Source of the DNA: an uncultured Eubacteriales bacterium
GTDB taxonomy: Bacteria; Bacillota; Clostridia; Oscillospirales; Acutalibacteraceae
Length of the DNA stretch: 64,000 bases
Direction: 5' to 3'
Assembly (NCBI GenBank): GCA_934729465.1
Contig: CAKVEP010000008.1
Coordinates: 1-64,000, forward strand
Shown: positions 7,964 through 16,481 of the stretch, piece after piece
Numbering within the stretch: position 1 is the first letter of the stretch
Layout of the letters: every line of letters begins with the position of its first letter
The notes under the pieces: generated by a model
What the model saw: the letters and a program-made list of their open reading frames with translations, nothing else
Database searches by the model: none
What the model was told of the DNA's origin: nothing
Program-made: the position numbers and the translations under genes

Positions 7964-8418
7964 TTTTTAGACTTGCGTAGATTTTTAAAAAAATCTGAAA
8001 GTATAGCAGAACATTCGTCTTGTAAAACGCCTGAAACAACGGATGGTTTGTGGTTATACGGCAAGGCAAAAAGGTCTATTATGGAATTGCACGAACCTGC
8101 TTTTGGGTCGTGAGCCCCGTAGATAACGGAAGAAATTCTTGAGTTTATGATAGCTCCAGCACACATCGGGCAAGGCTCCAGTGTGACGTAAATTTTACAA
8201 TTTAACAATCTCCAACTTTTAAGATACTCACATGCATTGTTTATCGCCTCTATTTCGGCGTGAGACAATGCATTTTTACATCTCTCTCGTTTATTTCGAC
8301 CAACAGCTATAATATCGTCATTAAGGGTTATAACAGCTCCGATTGGAACCTCTCCCTCACTTTGGGCAATCATGGCTTGTTCTATGGCTTTACGCATAAA
8401 ATATTCATTACTTTTCAT
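7960..8418 (-). CDS. tadA: tRNA-specific adenosine deaminase TadA
   Basis: The 152-aa protein contains the deaminase zinc motifs: HAE (in ALSHAEIEAI) with the catalytic Glu, and PCPMC with two zinc-binding cysteines. TadA converts adenosine 34 to inosine in the tRNA-Arg(ACG) anticodon. The N-terminal EYFMRKAIEQAMIA..GEVPIGAVI is typical for the family, which supports the ATG at 8418. That ATG has no SD in the usual place: a strong AGGAGG lies some 45 bases upstream, on the other side of a 9-bp hairpin. The gene's stop overlaps the sigE stop by 4 bases on the opposite strand. Confidence 0.93.
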   Translation of the reverse strand: MKSNEYFMRKAIEQAMIAQSEGEVPIGAVITLNDDIIAVGRNKRERCKNALSHAEIEAINNACEYLKSWRLLNCKIYVTLEPCPMCAGAIINSRISSVIYGAHDPKAGSCNSIIDLFALPYNHKPSVVSGVLQDECSAILSDFFKNLRKSKN

Positions 8419-8426
8419 AAAAAATA

Positions 8427-8456
8427 CAAACCTGTAAATTAAACAATACAGGTTTG
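8427..8456 (-). terminator. Hairpin between the efflux gene stop and the tadA start
   Basis: Arms 8427-8435 and 8448-8456 form a perfect 9-bp stem (CAAACCTGT/ACAGGTTTG) with a 12-base loop. On the minus strand it is followed by UAUUUUUU and then the tadA AUG. It can end transcription of the cation efflux gene; it also separates a strong AGGAGG (about 8462-8468) from the tadA start codon. Confidence 0.6.
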
Positions 8457-8469
8457 CTTAAATCCTCCT

Positions 8470-9654
8470 TTAGTAAGATACGTTGCTTTTGAAGCTTCTT
8501 TCAACTTGTATCACGCATTGATACGAGTGATTATTTTTTGAAAGAGTTTCTTCTATTTTCTCAATTATTTGGTTATCGGATAATCTTTCTTCGTAAGGGA
8601 TTAAAACGTCAAAAATTAATTGAGTCAGGTGAGAGTTGCTTGGTATAATTCTTAAATCATGGACGCTTGCATAGGAATTGATTTCTTTAACAATCCCTCT
8701 TAGCATTTCACGGATATTTACTATAGCTTCGTTATCTGTGACTAAGGGGTCGAGATGGATTGTTGCCTGACATTTAAATTTAGATTTTAAAGCTTTTTCA
8801 ATGTCATCAATAGTGTCGTGGAGCCGAATAATGTTTATATTAGATGGCATTTCAACGTGTAGCGACATAATTGTTTTACTTGGACCGTAGTTGTGTATCA
8901 TAAGGTCGTGAACTCCGATTACGTTTTCATAGGATAACACAAATTTATTAACATCGTCTATAAAATTTTCTGAAGGAGCTTGTCCTATTAGGGGGTCGAG
9001 GGTTTCCTTAATAACATTAATTCCCGTAAATAAAATGAACAGCGCAACAATTATTCCGGCATAAGCGTCAATACAAAAACCTGTAAAATAATTTATAAGC
9101 ATTCCCACTATCACAGTGGCAGTTACAACCACATCAATTAAACTATCCATAGCAGTTGCCTTCATAGCCGATGAATTAATCATTTTTCCAAGCTTTTTAT
9201 TAAATAATCCCAGCCATAATTTTAAAATTATTGAACCTAAGAGTATATATAAAGACACATAGCTAAATAATATAGGCTCGGGATTAAATGCTTTTTCTAT
9301 TGAAGATTTTGTAAATTCAAGCCCGGTTATTATTATTACGACGGATATAACAAGACCTGATATATATTCAATTCTTCCGTGACCAAAGGGATGCTTTTTA
9401 TCTGCGGGGTTGTCCGACATTCTAAAACACACCAATGTTATAATTGATGAGCAAGCATCTGAAAGGTTATTAAAAGCGTCGGCGGTGACGGCGATTGACG
9501 AGCTTATTAATCCAACGAAAAATTTAGCCACGAAAAGTAAAATATTTATAATTATTCCGACTATTCCACTTAAAACGCCGTATTTTCTGCGGACAGTGGG
9601 AGAATTTACGTCATTATAATTAGGTATAAATTTTTTTACTAAGAAGTTAGTCAT
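8470..9654 (-). CDS. Cation diffusion facilitator (divalent metal efflux) protein
   Basis: The 394-aa protein has six membrane segments in the first ~220 residues and a longer than usual cytosolic C-terminal part (two ferredoxin-like halves, to residue 394). The motif TADAFNNLSDA and the later ATAMDSLIDVV provide the paired Asp/His-type metal sites of the CDF family, and HPFGHGRIEY is the conserved loop after the second helix. Such proteins export Zn, Mn, Fe or Co in exchange for protons; the metal cannot be read from the sequence. The start is well supported because FIPNYNDVNSPTVRRKYG matches the usual CDF N-terminus, and an in-frame TAG precedes the ATG. The SD is 36 bases upstream, across a hairpin. 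Confidence 0.9.
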   Translation of the reverse strand: MTNFLVKKFIPNYNDVNSPTVRRKYGVLSGIVGIIINILLFVAKFFVGLISSSIAVTADAFNNLSDACSSIITLVCFRMSDNPADKKHPFGHGRIEYISGLVISVVIIITGLEFTKSSIEKAFNPEPILFSYVSLYILLGSIILKLWLGLFNKKLGKMINSSAMKATAMDSLIDVVVTATVIVGMLINYFTGFCIDAYAGIIVALFILFTGINVIKETLDPLIGQAPSENFIDDVNKFVLSYENVIGVHDLMIHNYGPSKTIMSLHVEMPSNINIIRLHDTIDDIEKALKSKFKCQATIHLDPLVTDNEAIVNIREMLRGIVKEINSYASVHDLRIIPSNSHLTQLIFDVLIPYEERLSDNQIIEKIEETLSKNNHSYQCVIQVERSFKSNVSY

Positions 9655-9662
9655 AATCTATA

Positions 9663-9697
9663 ACGACAATTTTTAAATAATATTGTCGTACCCTCCA
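9663..9697 (-). promoter_or_regulatory. SD site separated from the start codon by a hairpin
   Basis: On the minus strand GGAGGG (9691-9696) is followed by an 8-bp hairpin (arms 9682-9689 and 9663-9670, ACGACAAT/ATTGTCGT, 11-base loop) and 8 bases later by the AUG at 9654. No other SD is present. Folding the hairpin would reduce the SD-AUG distance from 36 to about 9 bases. Confidence 0.55.
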
Positions 9698-9772
9698 ATC
9701 TGATATTATTAGAATATTATATTCTACAAGATAGTATAAATCAATATAAAAAATAAATTGTTTATAAATAAA

Positions 9773-10987
9773 TTAAGTGTTATTTGCGACATTATTCTTC
9801 TTTTTGCTGTAGTAATTTTTAACGACGGTGTGTATAAAATACCAGCCGATTAACATTAGACAACACATACAAAACCCTGCAAGAAATACATTAAATTTAT
9901 TTTCTTTAACAACAATTGTCTTTGAAGTGTTTGTTGGGTTGTCGCTTGAGTTAGAAACGTCTTGATTTACGGGAACGGTTTCGCTTGAATCGACGTTTTC
10001 ATTTTCAATATTATTGTCAACGCTATCGTCATCTTGACTCAAGCTACTATTTGATAAATCATTATCAGTGTCTTTGTTATAGTAATTATCAGACGAATAA
10101 TAAGATGAGGAGCCTTTACTACTTGAGTTATTTTTAGTGCTACCCGAGCTGTTTTGCGAATTTACATTTTCAGAGGAAGAGTTGCTATCATTCGCAGAGG
10201 AAGGCTTACTTGAGCGGTTTACATTTACAAAATAAATAGATTTATCTTTAGTAACGGAGTCGGTAACAGTAATTTTAATGAGGGTTTTAGAACCGGCACT
10301 GTTTAAATTTTTACGACTAACCTTAGCGTAAGCATTAGGGTTGTTTGGGAGAGCATAAAATTCGATAAATTTTGTACTATATGGTACAGTTAAATCATAA
10401 TTATAGATTTGAGGATTAAATTCAGGAGATAGCTCGCCTTCTGATGGGACAAGGTCTTTAAGAGAGCAATCAGACATTATTTTATCAACTATGTTAATGT
10501 TTAAAGGGAGAGGGTTTTCAGCGTATATTTCATTTATGTCGTAATCGGATACACCGTCGAAGGTTGCGGTAATCGTTGAGTGGGAACCGACTGAATTTGC
10601 TTTTGCTTTAAATTTTAAGGAGAAAATCTCGGTGTCGCTGTTTGGCGTTAAATTTATTCCTTCGTTGGAGGTTACGTAAATTATGGTTAAGGTGTTGCCT
10701 TTAACAGAGCTTTTAAATTCGTTTGCCAATGTTACGCCTTGTTTATTGTAAATATTTTCAAACTCAAGATTAGAAGTGTCGAAAGTAATTTTCACTCTGA
10801 AAGCTGAAATGTTTTGGAATTCGGGAAATTTTGCAAACACTTCTACAAGACAATTTTTACCCGCTTCTACATTGGAGTTTGAACAATATAAATTGAATTG
10901 TGAAGTCTCGCATGCTTTACAGCTATAAGCAGGCGAAAACATAACGATTATACAAAAAATAATAATTAATTTAAGCTTGTCTATCAT
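9773..10987 (-). CDS. Secreted, membrane-anchored protein with cohesin-like and cadherin-like beta-sandwich domains
   Basis: The 404-aa protein starts with a signal peptide (about residues 1-25). Residues ~30-165 look like a cohesin-type beta sandwich (FNLYCSNSNVEAGKNCLVEV, FRVKITFDTSNLEFENI, IFSLKFKAKANSVG). Residues ~170-258 resemble the cadherin-like Ig domain of PF12733 (LSPEFNPQIYNYDLTVPY, then a VSRKNLNSAG..TLIKITVT run). A Ser/Asn/Asp-rich linker (260-350) and one membrane segment (about 367-388) with a basic tail follow. Cohesins bind dockerins in cellulosomes, but related domains also occur alone in envelope proteins. No dockerin or cellulase gene is visible nearby, so the partner is unknown. 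Confidence 0.75.
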   Translation of the reverse strand: MIDKLKLIIIFCIIVMFSPAYSCKACETSQFNLYCSNSNVEAGKNCLVEVFAKFPEFQNISAFRVKITFDTSNLEFENIYNKQGVTLANEFKSSVKGNTLTIIYVTSNEGINLTPNSDTEIFSLKFKAKANSVGSHSTITATFDGVSDYDINEIYAENPLPLNINIVDKIMSDCSLKDLVPSEGELSPEFNPQIYNYDLTVPYSTKFIEFYALPNNPNAYAKVSRKNLNSAGSKTLIKITVTDSVTKDKSIYFVNVNRSSKPSSANDSNSSSENVNSQNSSGSTKNNSSSKGSSSYYSSDNYYNKDTDNDLSNSSLSQDDDSVDNNIENENVDSSETVPVNQDVSNSSDNPTNTSKTIVVKENKFNVFLAGFCMCCLMLIGWYFIHTVVKNYYSKKKNNVANNT

Positions 10988-11015
10988 CTTAACCTACCTC
11001 TCTTATTTAGAAAAA

Positions 11016-11045
11016 TTTAAAAAATTGATAAAATTATGGTATAAT
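11016..11045 (+). promoter_or_regulatory. Promoter of the mscS-like gene
   Basis: TTTAAA at 11016-11021 and TATAAT at 11040-11045 are spaced by 18 bases, with TGG just before the -10 (extended -10 type). It lies 28 bases before the ATG at 11074. Confidence 0.5.
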
Positions 11046-11073
11046 ATTAATTGGTATGAAAGGGTGAGTTTAT

Positions 11074-11859
11074 ATGGATTATTTTAATAATACTTTTAAC
11101 GGAAATTTTTTGCCGTGGTTTAACACCAAAGGAATTGAAATACTTTGGGCAATATTTTTCGGAATAATCGGTTGGTGGTTTATAAATAAACTAAGAAAAA
11201 TAACGGTAATTTTAATGCAAAGGGCAAATATGCAAAATAGTGCAATAACGTTTTTAGACTCGCTATCAACAGTAGCGCTAAGGGTTATATTGCTATTAAC
11301 TATTTTGCCTCATGTTGGAATAGACACCTCTTCTATAGTAACGACGTTCGGGGTTTCCCTAGCTGCCATAGGTTTGGCTCTTAAAGATAGTTTGTCTAAC
11401 ATAGCAAGCGGGATATTAATGATTATTTATAATCCTTTTCATGTTGGGGATTATATAGAAGTGGGCGGAGTTAGTGGAACAGTAACTAAGGTTGAGATGA
11501 TGTTCACGACTCTGATGGCTGAAAATAATAAATTTATAATAATACCAAATGCGAAGCTTACCTCTGAAAGCGTGGTAAGGGTTAGTGATTACAACATAGA
11601 ACGCTGCGAGCTGGAATACAAGGTTAAGGGTGACGCCGGTTGTGACAGTATAAAAAAGATGATTCAAAGGACGGCTGCCCTTAATGACAAAATTTTACAG
11701 ATACCTCCGTTAGAAATTTCAATATCTGACGAGCAAGACACTACTAAAACTGTAAAAGTAGTATTCTGGGCACAGAAATCCAATAAAGAAATTTGCGAAA
11801 GTAATATAAATAAATCTATAAAAGGTTTTTTATCTAAACATAAATTAGAAATACAATAA
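11074..11859 (+). CDS. Small-conductance mechanosensitive channel (MscS family)
   Basis: The 261-aa protein has three N-terminal membrane segments (about residues 20-40, 62-82, 85-110). The pore helix contains the Gly/Ala pattern of MscS (GVSLAAIGLALKDSLSNIASGI), followed by the beta domain motif PFHVGDYIEVGGVSGTV and a short C-terminal alpha/beta domain. The channel opens on membrane tension to release solutes during osmotic downshock. It is close to the short, minimal MscS form. A GGGTGAG SD precedes the ATG. It appears to be in one transcription unit with the DUF4364 gene 64 bases downstream. Confidence 0.93.
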   Translation: MDYFNNTFNGNFLPWFNTKGIEILWAIFFGIIGWWFINKLRKITVILMQRANMQNSAITFLDSLSTVALRVILLLTILPHVGIDTSSIVTTFGVSLAAIGLALKDSLSNIASGILMIIYNPFHVGDYIEVGGVSGTVTKVEMMFTTLMAENNKFIIIPNAKLTSESVVRVSDYNIERCELEYKVKGDAGCDSIKKMIQRTAALNDKILQIPPLEISISDEQDTTKTVKVVFWAQKSNKEICESNINKSIKGFLSKHKLEIQ

Positions 11860-11923
11860 AGTAAATAATGTAAAATTATATCAAAAAATAAAAAATTTTG
11901 CAATAAAATTGGTGGTGACTTAA

Positions 11924-12532
11924 TTGAAATATGATACTTTTCTTGGTGGGGTAGAGCCCGGAGGACTAAGGTCTAAGCAAGAGATAAAAATATTGATATG
12001 CTACATTTTAAACAACGCTATTGAAGGACTTAAAAAATCAGAAATTATATCTTTAGTTCAAGAGAACGGTATAGCAAACTACTTTGAGCTTACAGAGGCT
12101 ATATCAGAGCTTTTAGCAAGCAAGAATATAGAGTATGATTGCGATGAGTCTAAGGTTTTAGCACTAACTCGGAGCGGAAAAATGATTTCAGAGCAGCTTC
12201 AAGATTTATTGCCACGTACTGTGAAAGAGAAGTCGATAAAAGCGGCTAATAAGCTTATCCACAGAAAGAAGATGGAGCAGGAAAACACAGTAAACATAGT
12301 TAAAAATGACCATGGTTACAATGTAATATTTAAAGTCTCGGGTGGAGAGTTTGATTTAATGTCGATGAATTTGTATGTGCCTGATATGGAGCAAGCTAAG
12401 CTTGTTAGGGAGGGGTTTTATAATGACCCTGGGTTTATATACAGAGGTGCGCTTGCCCTTTTAACTAAAAATAAGGATTTAGTAAAAGGACTAATGCGGG
12501 ACTTTGAAGAAGGCGAAGATTCTGAAACTTGA
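11924..12532 (+). CDS. DUF4364 family protein, likely DNA-binding
   Basis: The 202-aa protein begins at a TTG with a GGTGGTGA SD six bases upstream. The N-terminal part (SKQEIKILICYILNNAIEGLKKSEIISLVQ) and the following region fit the winged-helix layout of DUF4364, a clostridial family also thought to regulate transcription. The C-terminal half ends in an acidic tail (FEEGEDSET). It precedes rlmN, a position I have often seen for this family. Its target is unknown. Confidence 0.75.
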   Translation: MKYDTFLGGVEPGGLRSKQEIKILICYILNNAIEGLKKSEIISLVQENGIANYFELTEAISELLASKNIEYDCDESKVLALTRSGKMISEQLQDLLPRTVKEKSIKAANKLIHRKKMEQENTVNIVKNDHGYNVIFKVSGGEFDLMSMNLYVPDMEQAKLVREGFYNDPGFIYRGALALLTKNKDLVKGLMRDFEEGEDSET

Positions 12533-12564
12533 CAAAATAAACTAATTAGTATAAATTAATTAGT
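12529..12564 (+). promoter_or_regulatory. rlmN promoter with an inverted repeat over the -10 region
   Basis: TTGACA at 12529-12534 overlaps the stop codon of the DUF4364 gene. A -10 candidate is TATAAA at 12550-12555 (15-base spacer) or TAAATT at 12552-12557 (17). An 8-bp inverted repeat, ACTAATTA (12541-12548) and TAATTAGT (12557-12564), brackets the -10. Confidence 0.5.
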
Positions 12565-12610
12565 GAAAATGTGAAAATGATACGCAAAAGGAGGGAGATA
12601 TTTTAGAGCT

Positions 12611-13645
12611 ATGAAAGATATAAAATCAATGTGTTTAAGCGAAATAGAAGAAGAATTTAAAGAACTTTTGCTGCCGAAATACAGAGCACGACAGGTTTAT
12701 GATTGGCTCAGCAAAGGGGTGAAAAATTTTGATGAGATGACTAACATATCAAAGTCGTTGCGTGAAATGTTGAAATCTAATTATGTTATACTCGGAGTTG
12801 AAATAGAAAAAAAGTTTGAGTCTAACTTAGACGATACGGTAAAATATTTATTTAGACTTCATGACAACGAATTTATAGAAGCTGTTCTCATGAAATATAA
12901 TCATGGATATTCAATGTGTATATCCACACAGGTCGGCTGTAAGATGGGCTGTAAGTTTTGTGCCACGGGGAAAAGCGGATTTTTAAGAAATTTAGAGCCA
13001 TCTGAAATGTTGTCGCAAATCCAAGTCGCTCAGCATGACAATGATATAAGAATATCAAATATTGTACTTATGGGAATGGGCGAGCCTTTAGACAACTATA
13101 AAAATGTTTTAAAATTTTTGAGGCTTGTGTCTGACAGCAACGGTATGAATATTGGAATGAGACATATTTCGCTGTCGACTTGCGGACTTGTGGATAAAAT
13201 GTACGATTTGGCAAATGAGGGATTTCAATTAACGCTGTCGGTTTCCTTGCATGCTCCAAACGATGAAATAAGAAATCAAATTATGCCCGTAAACAGAAGA
13301 TGGAATGTTGATGAATTAATCAAGGCGTGTAAAGATTACATCGAGAAAACAAACAGAAGAATATCGTTTGAATATGCAATGATAAACGAGCTTAACGATA
13401 CTCAGCAGTGTGCTGAAGAGCTAAGCCGATTGTTAAAGGGTATGCTTTGTCACGTTAATCTCATACCGATGAATAATGTTGAGGGAAGTGTTTACGAGAA
13501 GAGTAACGAGAAAAGGCTTAGAAGGTTTGTTGACACTTTAAAGAGAAATCGTATAAATGTGACGGTAAGAAGAACGCTTGGTGCGGATATAAGCGCATCT
13601 TGCGGACAACTTAGGCGGAACAATGTTTTGACAAAGGAGGTTTAA
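12611..13645 (+). CDS. rlmN: Dual-specificity 23S rRNA/tRNA adenine C2-methyltransferase RlmN
   Basis: The 344-aa radical-SAM protein carries the CxxxCxxC cluster motif in GCKMGCKFCATGKSG and a later Cys in TLGADISASCGQLR, part of the two-cysteine mechanism of RlmN. It methylates A2503 of 23S rRNA and A37 of some tRNAs. The segment GMGEPLDNY (SAM-binding) and the length match the family. The SD (AAGGAGGG) is 15 bases from the ATG, slightly long. The phosphatase gene follows after 5 bases, so rlmN, stp and prkC are one unit, as in many Firmicutes. Confidence 0.95.
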   Translation: MKDIKSMCLSEIEEEFKELLLPKYRARQVYDWLSKGVKNFDEMTNISKSLREMLKSNYVILGVEIEKKFESNLDDTVKYLFRLHDNEFIEAVLMKYNHGYSMCISTQVGCKMGCKFCATGKSGFLRNLEPSEMLSQIQVAQHDNDIRISNIVLMGMGEPLDNYKNVLKFLRLVSDSNGMNIGMRHISLSTCGLVDKMYDLANEGFQLTLSVSLHAPNDEIRNQIMPVNRRWNVDELIKACKDYIEKTNRRISFEYAMINELNDTQQCAEELSRLLKGMLCHVNLIPMNNVEGSVYEKSNEKRLRRFVDTLKRNRINVTVRRTLGADISASCGQLRRNNVLTKEV

Positions 13646-13650
13646 ACGAT

Positions 13651-14379
13651 TTGAACGTGTATAGCAGAAGTGATATAGGTATGGTTAGAAAAAGTAACCA
13701 AGATGATGTGAATTTTAAATTGCTGTCTGACAATATGGCGTGGGCGGTGGTCTGCGACGGAATGGGCGGTGCTAACGGTGGGGATATAGCAAGTAAGGAA
13801 GCTGTTAGCTGTATTACTGAGGTTTTGTCTGAACAATTAAACGAGAACATTCCTCAGGAAAGCATAGAAAAAATATTTGAAAGCTCAGTTAAAAAGGCAA
13901 ATAGTTCTATATATGAGATGTCGCAAAGCAAGAAAGAGCTGTCAGGAATGGGTACTACGGTGGTGTTAGCACTAATTTATAATGATTTTCTTCACATAGC
14001 TCATGTTGGCGACAGCCGAGCATATATCGTAAACAAAGACGGAATAAAGCAAGTTACTTTAGACCATTCTGTGGTTCAGGAGCTTATAAATAATGGCGAA
14101 ATAACGCATGAAGAAGCAGAAGTACACCCGCGCAAAAATATAATAACGAGAGCTTTGGGGATATCCTCAAACGTTGACGTTGACTATAGTAATATAAAAA
14201 TTAATAAGGAAGACAGAGTGTTGCTTTGTACAGACGGTCTGACTAATTATATAAATCCTGAAACTATATGTGATGTTGTCAATAAATCAGATTTGGTTTG
14301 TGTTGCTGATGAGCTTGTGGACATGGCTAACAATCAGGGCGGAAGTGATAATATCACGGTTGCGTTGATAGCACAATAA
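13651..14379 (+). CDS. PP2C-type serine/threonine phosphatase (Stp/PrpC)
   Basis: The 242-aa protein starts at TTG (13651), 14 bases after the AAAGGAGG at the end of rlmN. PP2C metal-binding motifs are all present: the first Asp in SRSDIGMVRKSNQDD, VCDGMGGANGGDIAS, HVGDSRAYI, LLCTDGLTN and GGSDNITVALI. It dephosphorylates targets of the PASTA kinase encoded next and thus counterbalances it. Its length of about 240 residues is standard for bacterial single-domain PP2Cs. Confidence 0.94.
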   Translation: MNVYSRSDIGMVRKSNQDDVNFKLLSDNMAWAVVCDGMGGANGGDIASKEAVSCITEVLSEQLNENIPQESIEKIFESSVKKANSSIYEMSQSKKELSGMGTTVVLALIYNDFLHIAHVGDSRAYIVNKDGIKQVTLDHSVVQELINNGEITHEEAEVHPRKNIITRALGISSNVDVDYSNIKINKEDRVLLCTDGLTNYINPETICDVVNKSDLVCVADELVDMANNQGGSDNITVALIAQ

Positions 14380-14412
14380 ACAGTAATGTTTTTTGAATTG
14401 GAGTGAAAATAT

Positions 14413-16413
14413 TTGGATAAATATACAGGAAAGAGATTAGACGCCCGCTATGAAATACACGAATTAATAGGTGTTGGGGGAATGGCGGTAGTATATAGAG
14501 CCTACGATATAATAGATGACAGGATAGTGGCACTGAAAATTCTTAAAGACGAATATTTGGGAAACGATGAGTTTATAAGAAGATTTAAAAATGAGTCAAA
14601 AGCAATAGCAGTGTTGTCCCACCCTAATATAGTTAAGGTGTACGACGTTAGCTTTGGAACGAAAATTCAGTATATTGTTATGGAGTACATAGACGGAATT
14701 ACGCTTAAAGAATATATAGCGCAGCAAAAAGAGATAAAGTGGAAAGAAGCGGTGTATTTTACTGAGCAGATTTTACAAGCTTTAAAACACGCCCATAGCA
14801 AAGGTGTCATTCATAGAGATATAAAGCCTCAAAATATAATGCTTTTAAAAGATGGAACTATAAAAGTTACAGACTTTGGAATAGCTCGTTTTTCACGAAA
14901 CGAAACCCAGACCATGACAGACAGAGCTATAGGATCTGTGCATTATATAGCCCCCGAGCAGGCAAGGGGGGGAATTACCGACGAAAAGGCAGACATATAT
15001 TCTGTTGGAGTAATGCTTTATGAGATGCTCACAGGGAAGTTACCGTTTGAGGCGGATAATGCAGTGTCTGTAGCGATAATGCAGATGCAAACTAAACCTA
15101 AGCCTCCCAGAGAGATAAATCCATCTATACCCGAGGGGCTTGAAGAAATAACGCTGCATGCTATGGAAAAAACTCCGTCAAATCGCTATTCTCAAGCCGA
15201 GGAGATGCTTGAAGACATTAAAAAATTTCAGCAAAATCCAAGTATACGCTTTGAGTATAAGTACTTTGTCGACGACAATCCAACAAAGTTTGTTCAGGCG
15301 ATAAACGAGGTTCGCTCTAATAACAAAGACAACTATGGCGATAACTACAGCTACACAAATGAAGAGGTTAAGAAAAAATCTAAGGCAACTCTGATTGCCG
15401 GAGGTATAGCAGTAGCGGTTGTGCTGTTTGCGGTAGGGTTTCTGTTTATGACTCTGTTTAACTCATACAAAAACGGCTCGGTAAAGGACGTTGATGTTCC
15501 AAACTTTATAGGCATGAATATTCAGGATGTTCAAAATAATTCAGATTATAATTTTGTTTGGAAGGTAGAGTCGGTCTACGATTCAAGTAAAGCCGAAGGA
15601 ATTATTATAGACCAAAATCCACAGTCGGGAAGCAAAAAGGTTAAGGAAGGCTCAACTATAACACTGAAGGTCAACAGTTCGGGAGTGCTAGTTACGATTC
15701 CAAGTGTTAAGGGTCTAACGGAAGATGTGGCAAAGGCTAAATTAAACAACGCAGGATTAAAGTATGAAGTGTTAATGGTTGTTGACGCTGACACTGCAGC
15801 TGGGGTTGTAAATAGTGTTGACCCGCAAGAGGGAAGTAAGGTTACGGCAAATTCAACTGTGAGAATATATGTTAGCAAGGGTCCGGCGGAGGAGAAAGTA
15901 ACGGTTCCCGACGTTATAGGTAAAACGCTTAGTGCGGCAAAAACAGAATTAGTCAATGCCGGTCTAAAGGTGTCTGATGAGATAAAGTCTGAGGATAGCG
16001 ATAAAGCAAAAGACACCGTTTTGTCAACCGACCCGTTGCCAGGAGTGTCTGTTGGAAAAGACAGCACCGTAAAACTCATGGTAAGCTCTGGCGTTAAGAA
16101 GGAAAAAAAGGTAAGTGTTACGGTTGATTTGCCTAAAAGTAAGAATAAGGATGTGACAATTACTGCGTATATCGACGGAGTTTTAGAAGTTACTAAAACA
16201 ATTGACACATCAATAAAAAATAGTTATACAATAGAAGTAAAGGGCAAGAGTGAAAAAAAGACACTAAATGTAAACATAAACGGAAAACAATATAGAATAT
16301 ACGAGGTAGATTTTGATAAAACTGATAATCCGGTAAAGCAAACAGCATCATACGAATTTTCAGATAATGATAAAAGTGATTCTGCTCAAAAGAGTGAATC
16401 AACTAACGAATAG
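14413..16413 (+). CDS. prkC: Serine/threonine kinase with PASTA repeats (PrkC/Stk type)
   Basis: The 666-aa membrane kinase starts at TTG (14413). Residues ~12-270 are a Hanks-type kinase: glycine loop GVGGMAVVYRA, ATP-anchoring ALKIL, HRDIKPQN catalytic loop, DFG, and the APEQ motif. One membrane segment lies at about 327-350. Three PASTA domains follow (about 358-425, 427-494, 496-563), each starting with a VPNFIG/IPSVKG/VPDVIG motif, which bind muropeptides or lipid II. A further ~100-residue beta-rich domain and a Ser/Asp tail end the protein. PrkC signals wall state and, in Bacillus, spore germination. The common downstream rsgA and rpe are absent here. Confidence 0.95.
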   Translation: MDKYTGKRLDARYEIHELIGVGGMAVVYRAYDIIDDRIVALKILKDEYLGNDEFIRRFKNESKAIAVLSHPNIVKVYDVSFGTKIQYIVMEYIDGITLKEYIAQQKEIKWKEAVYFTEQILQALKHAHSKGVIHRDIKPQNIMLLKDGTIKVTDFGIARFSRNETQTMTDRAIGSVHYIAPEQARGGITDEKADIYSVGVMLYEMLTGKLPFEADNAVSVAIMQMQTKPKPPREINPSIPEGLEEITLHAMEKTPSNRYSQAEEMLEDIKKFQQNPSIRFEYKYFVDDNPTKFVQAINEVRSNNKDNYGDNYSYTNEEVKKKSKATLIAGGIAVAVVLFAVGFLFMTLFNSYKNGSVKDVDVPNFIGMNIQDVQNNSDYNFVWKVESVYDSSKAEGIIIDQNPQSGSKKVKEGSTITLKVNSSGVLVTIPSVKGLTEDVAKAKLNNAGLKYEVLMVVDADTAAGVVNSVDPQEGSKVTANSTVRIYVSKGPAEEKVTVPDVIGKTLSAAKTELVNAGLKVSDEIKSEDSDKAKDTVLSTDPLPGVSVGKDSTVKLMVSSGVKKEKKVSVTVDLPKSKNKDVTITAYIDGVLEVTKTIDTSIKNSYTIEVKGKSEKKTLNVNINGKQYRIYEVDFDKTDNPVKQTASYEFSDNDKSDSAQKSESTNE

Positions 16414-16481
16414 ATTAGTTATATGCTTTTATTTTGATTAAGTTTTATTAAATGAAATAGCTAAAATTTTTGGAGGTAATT

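Noticed and set aside
15576..16208. 210-codon open frame antisense to prkC
   Set aside because: It runs opposite the PASTA region, whose codon use keeps the reverse frame open; no SD and no recognisable protein.
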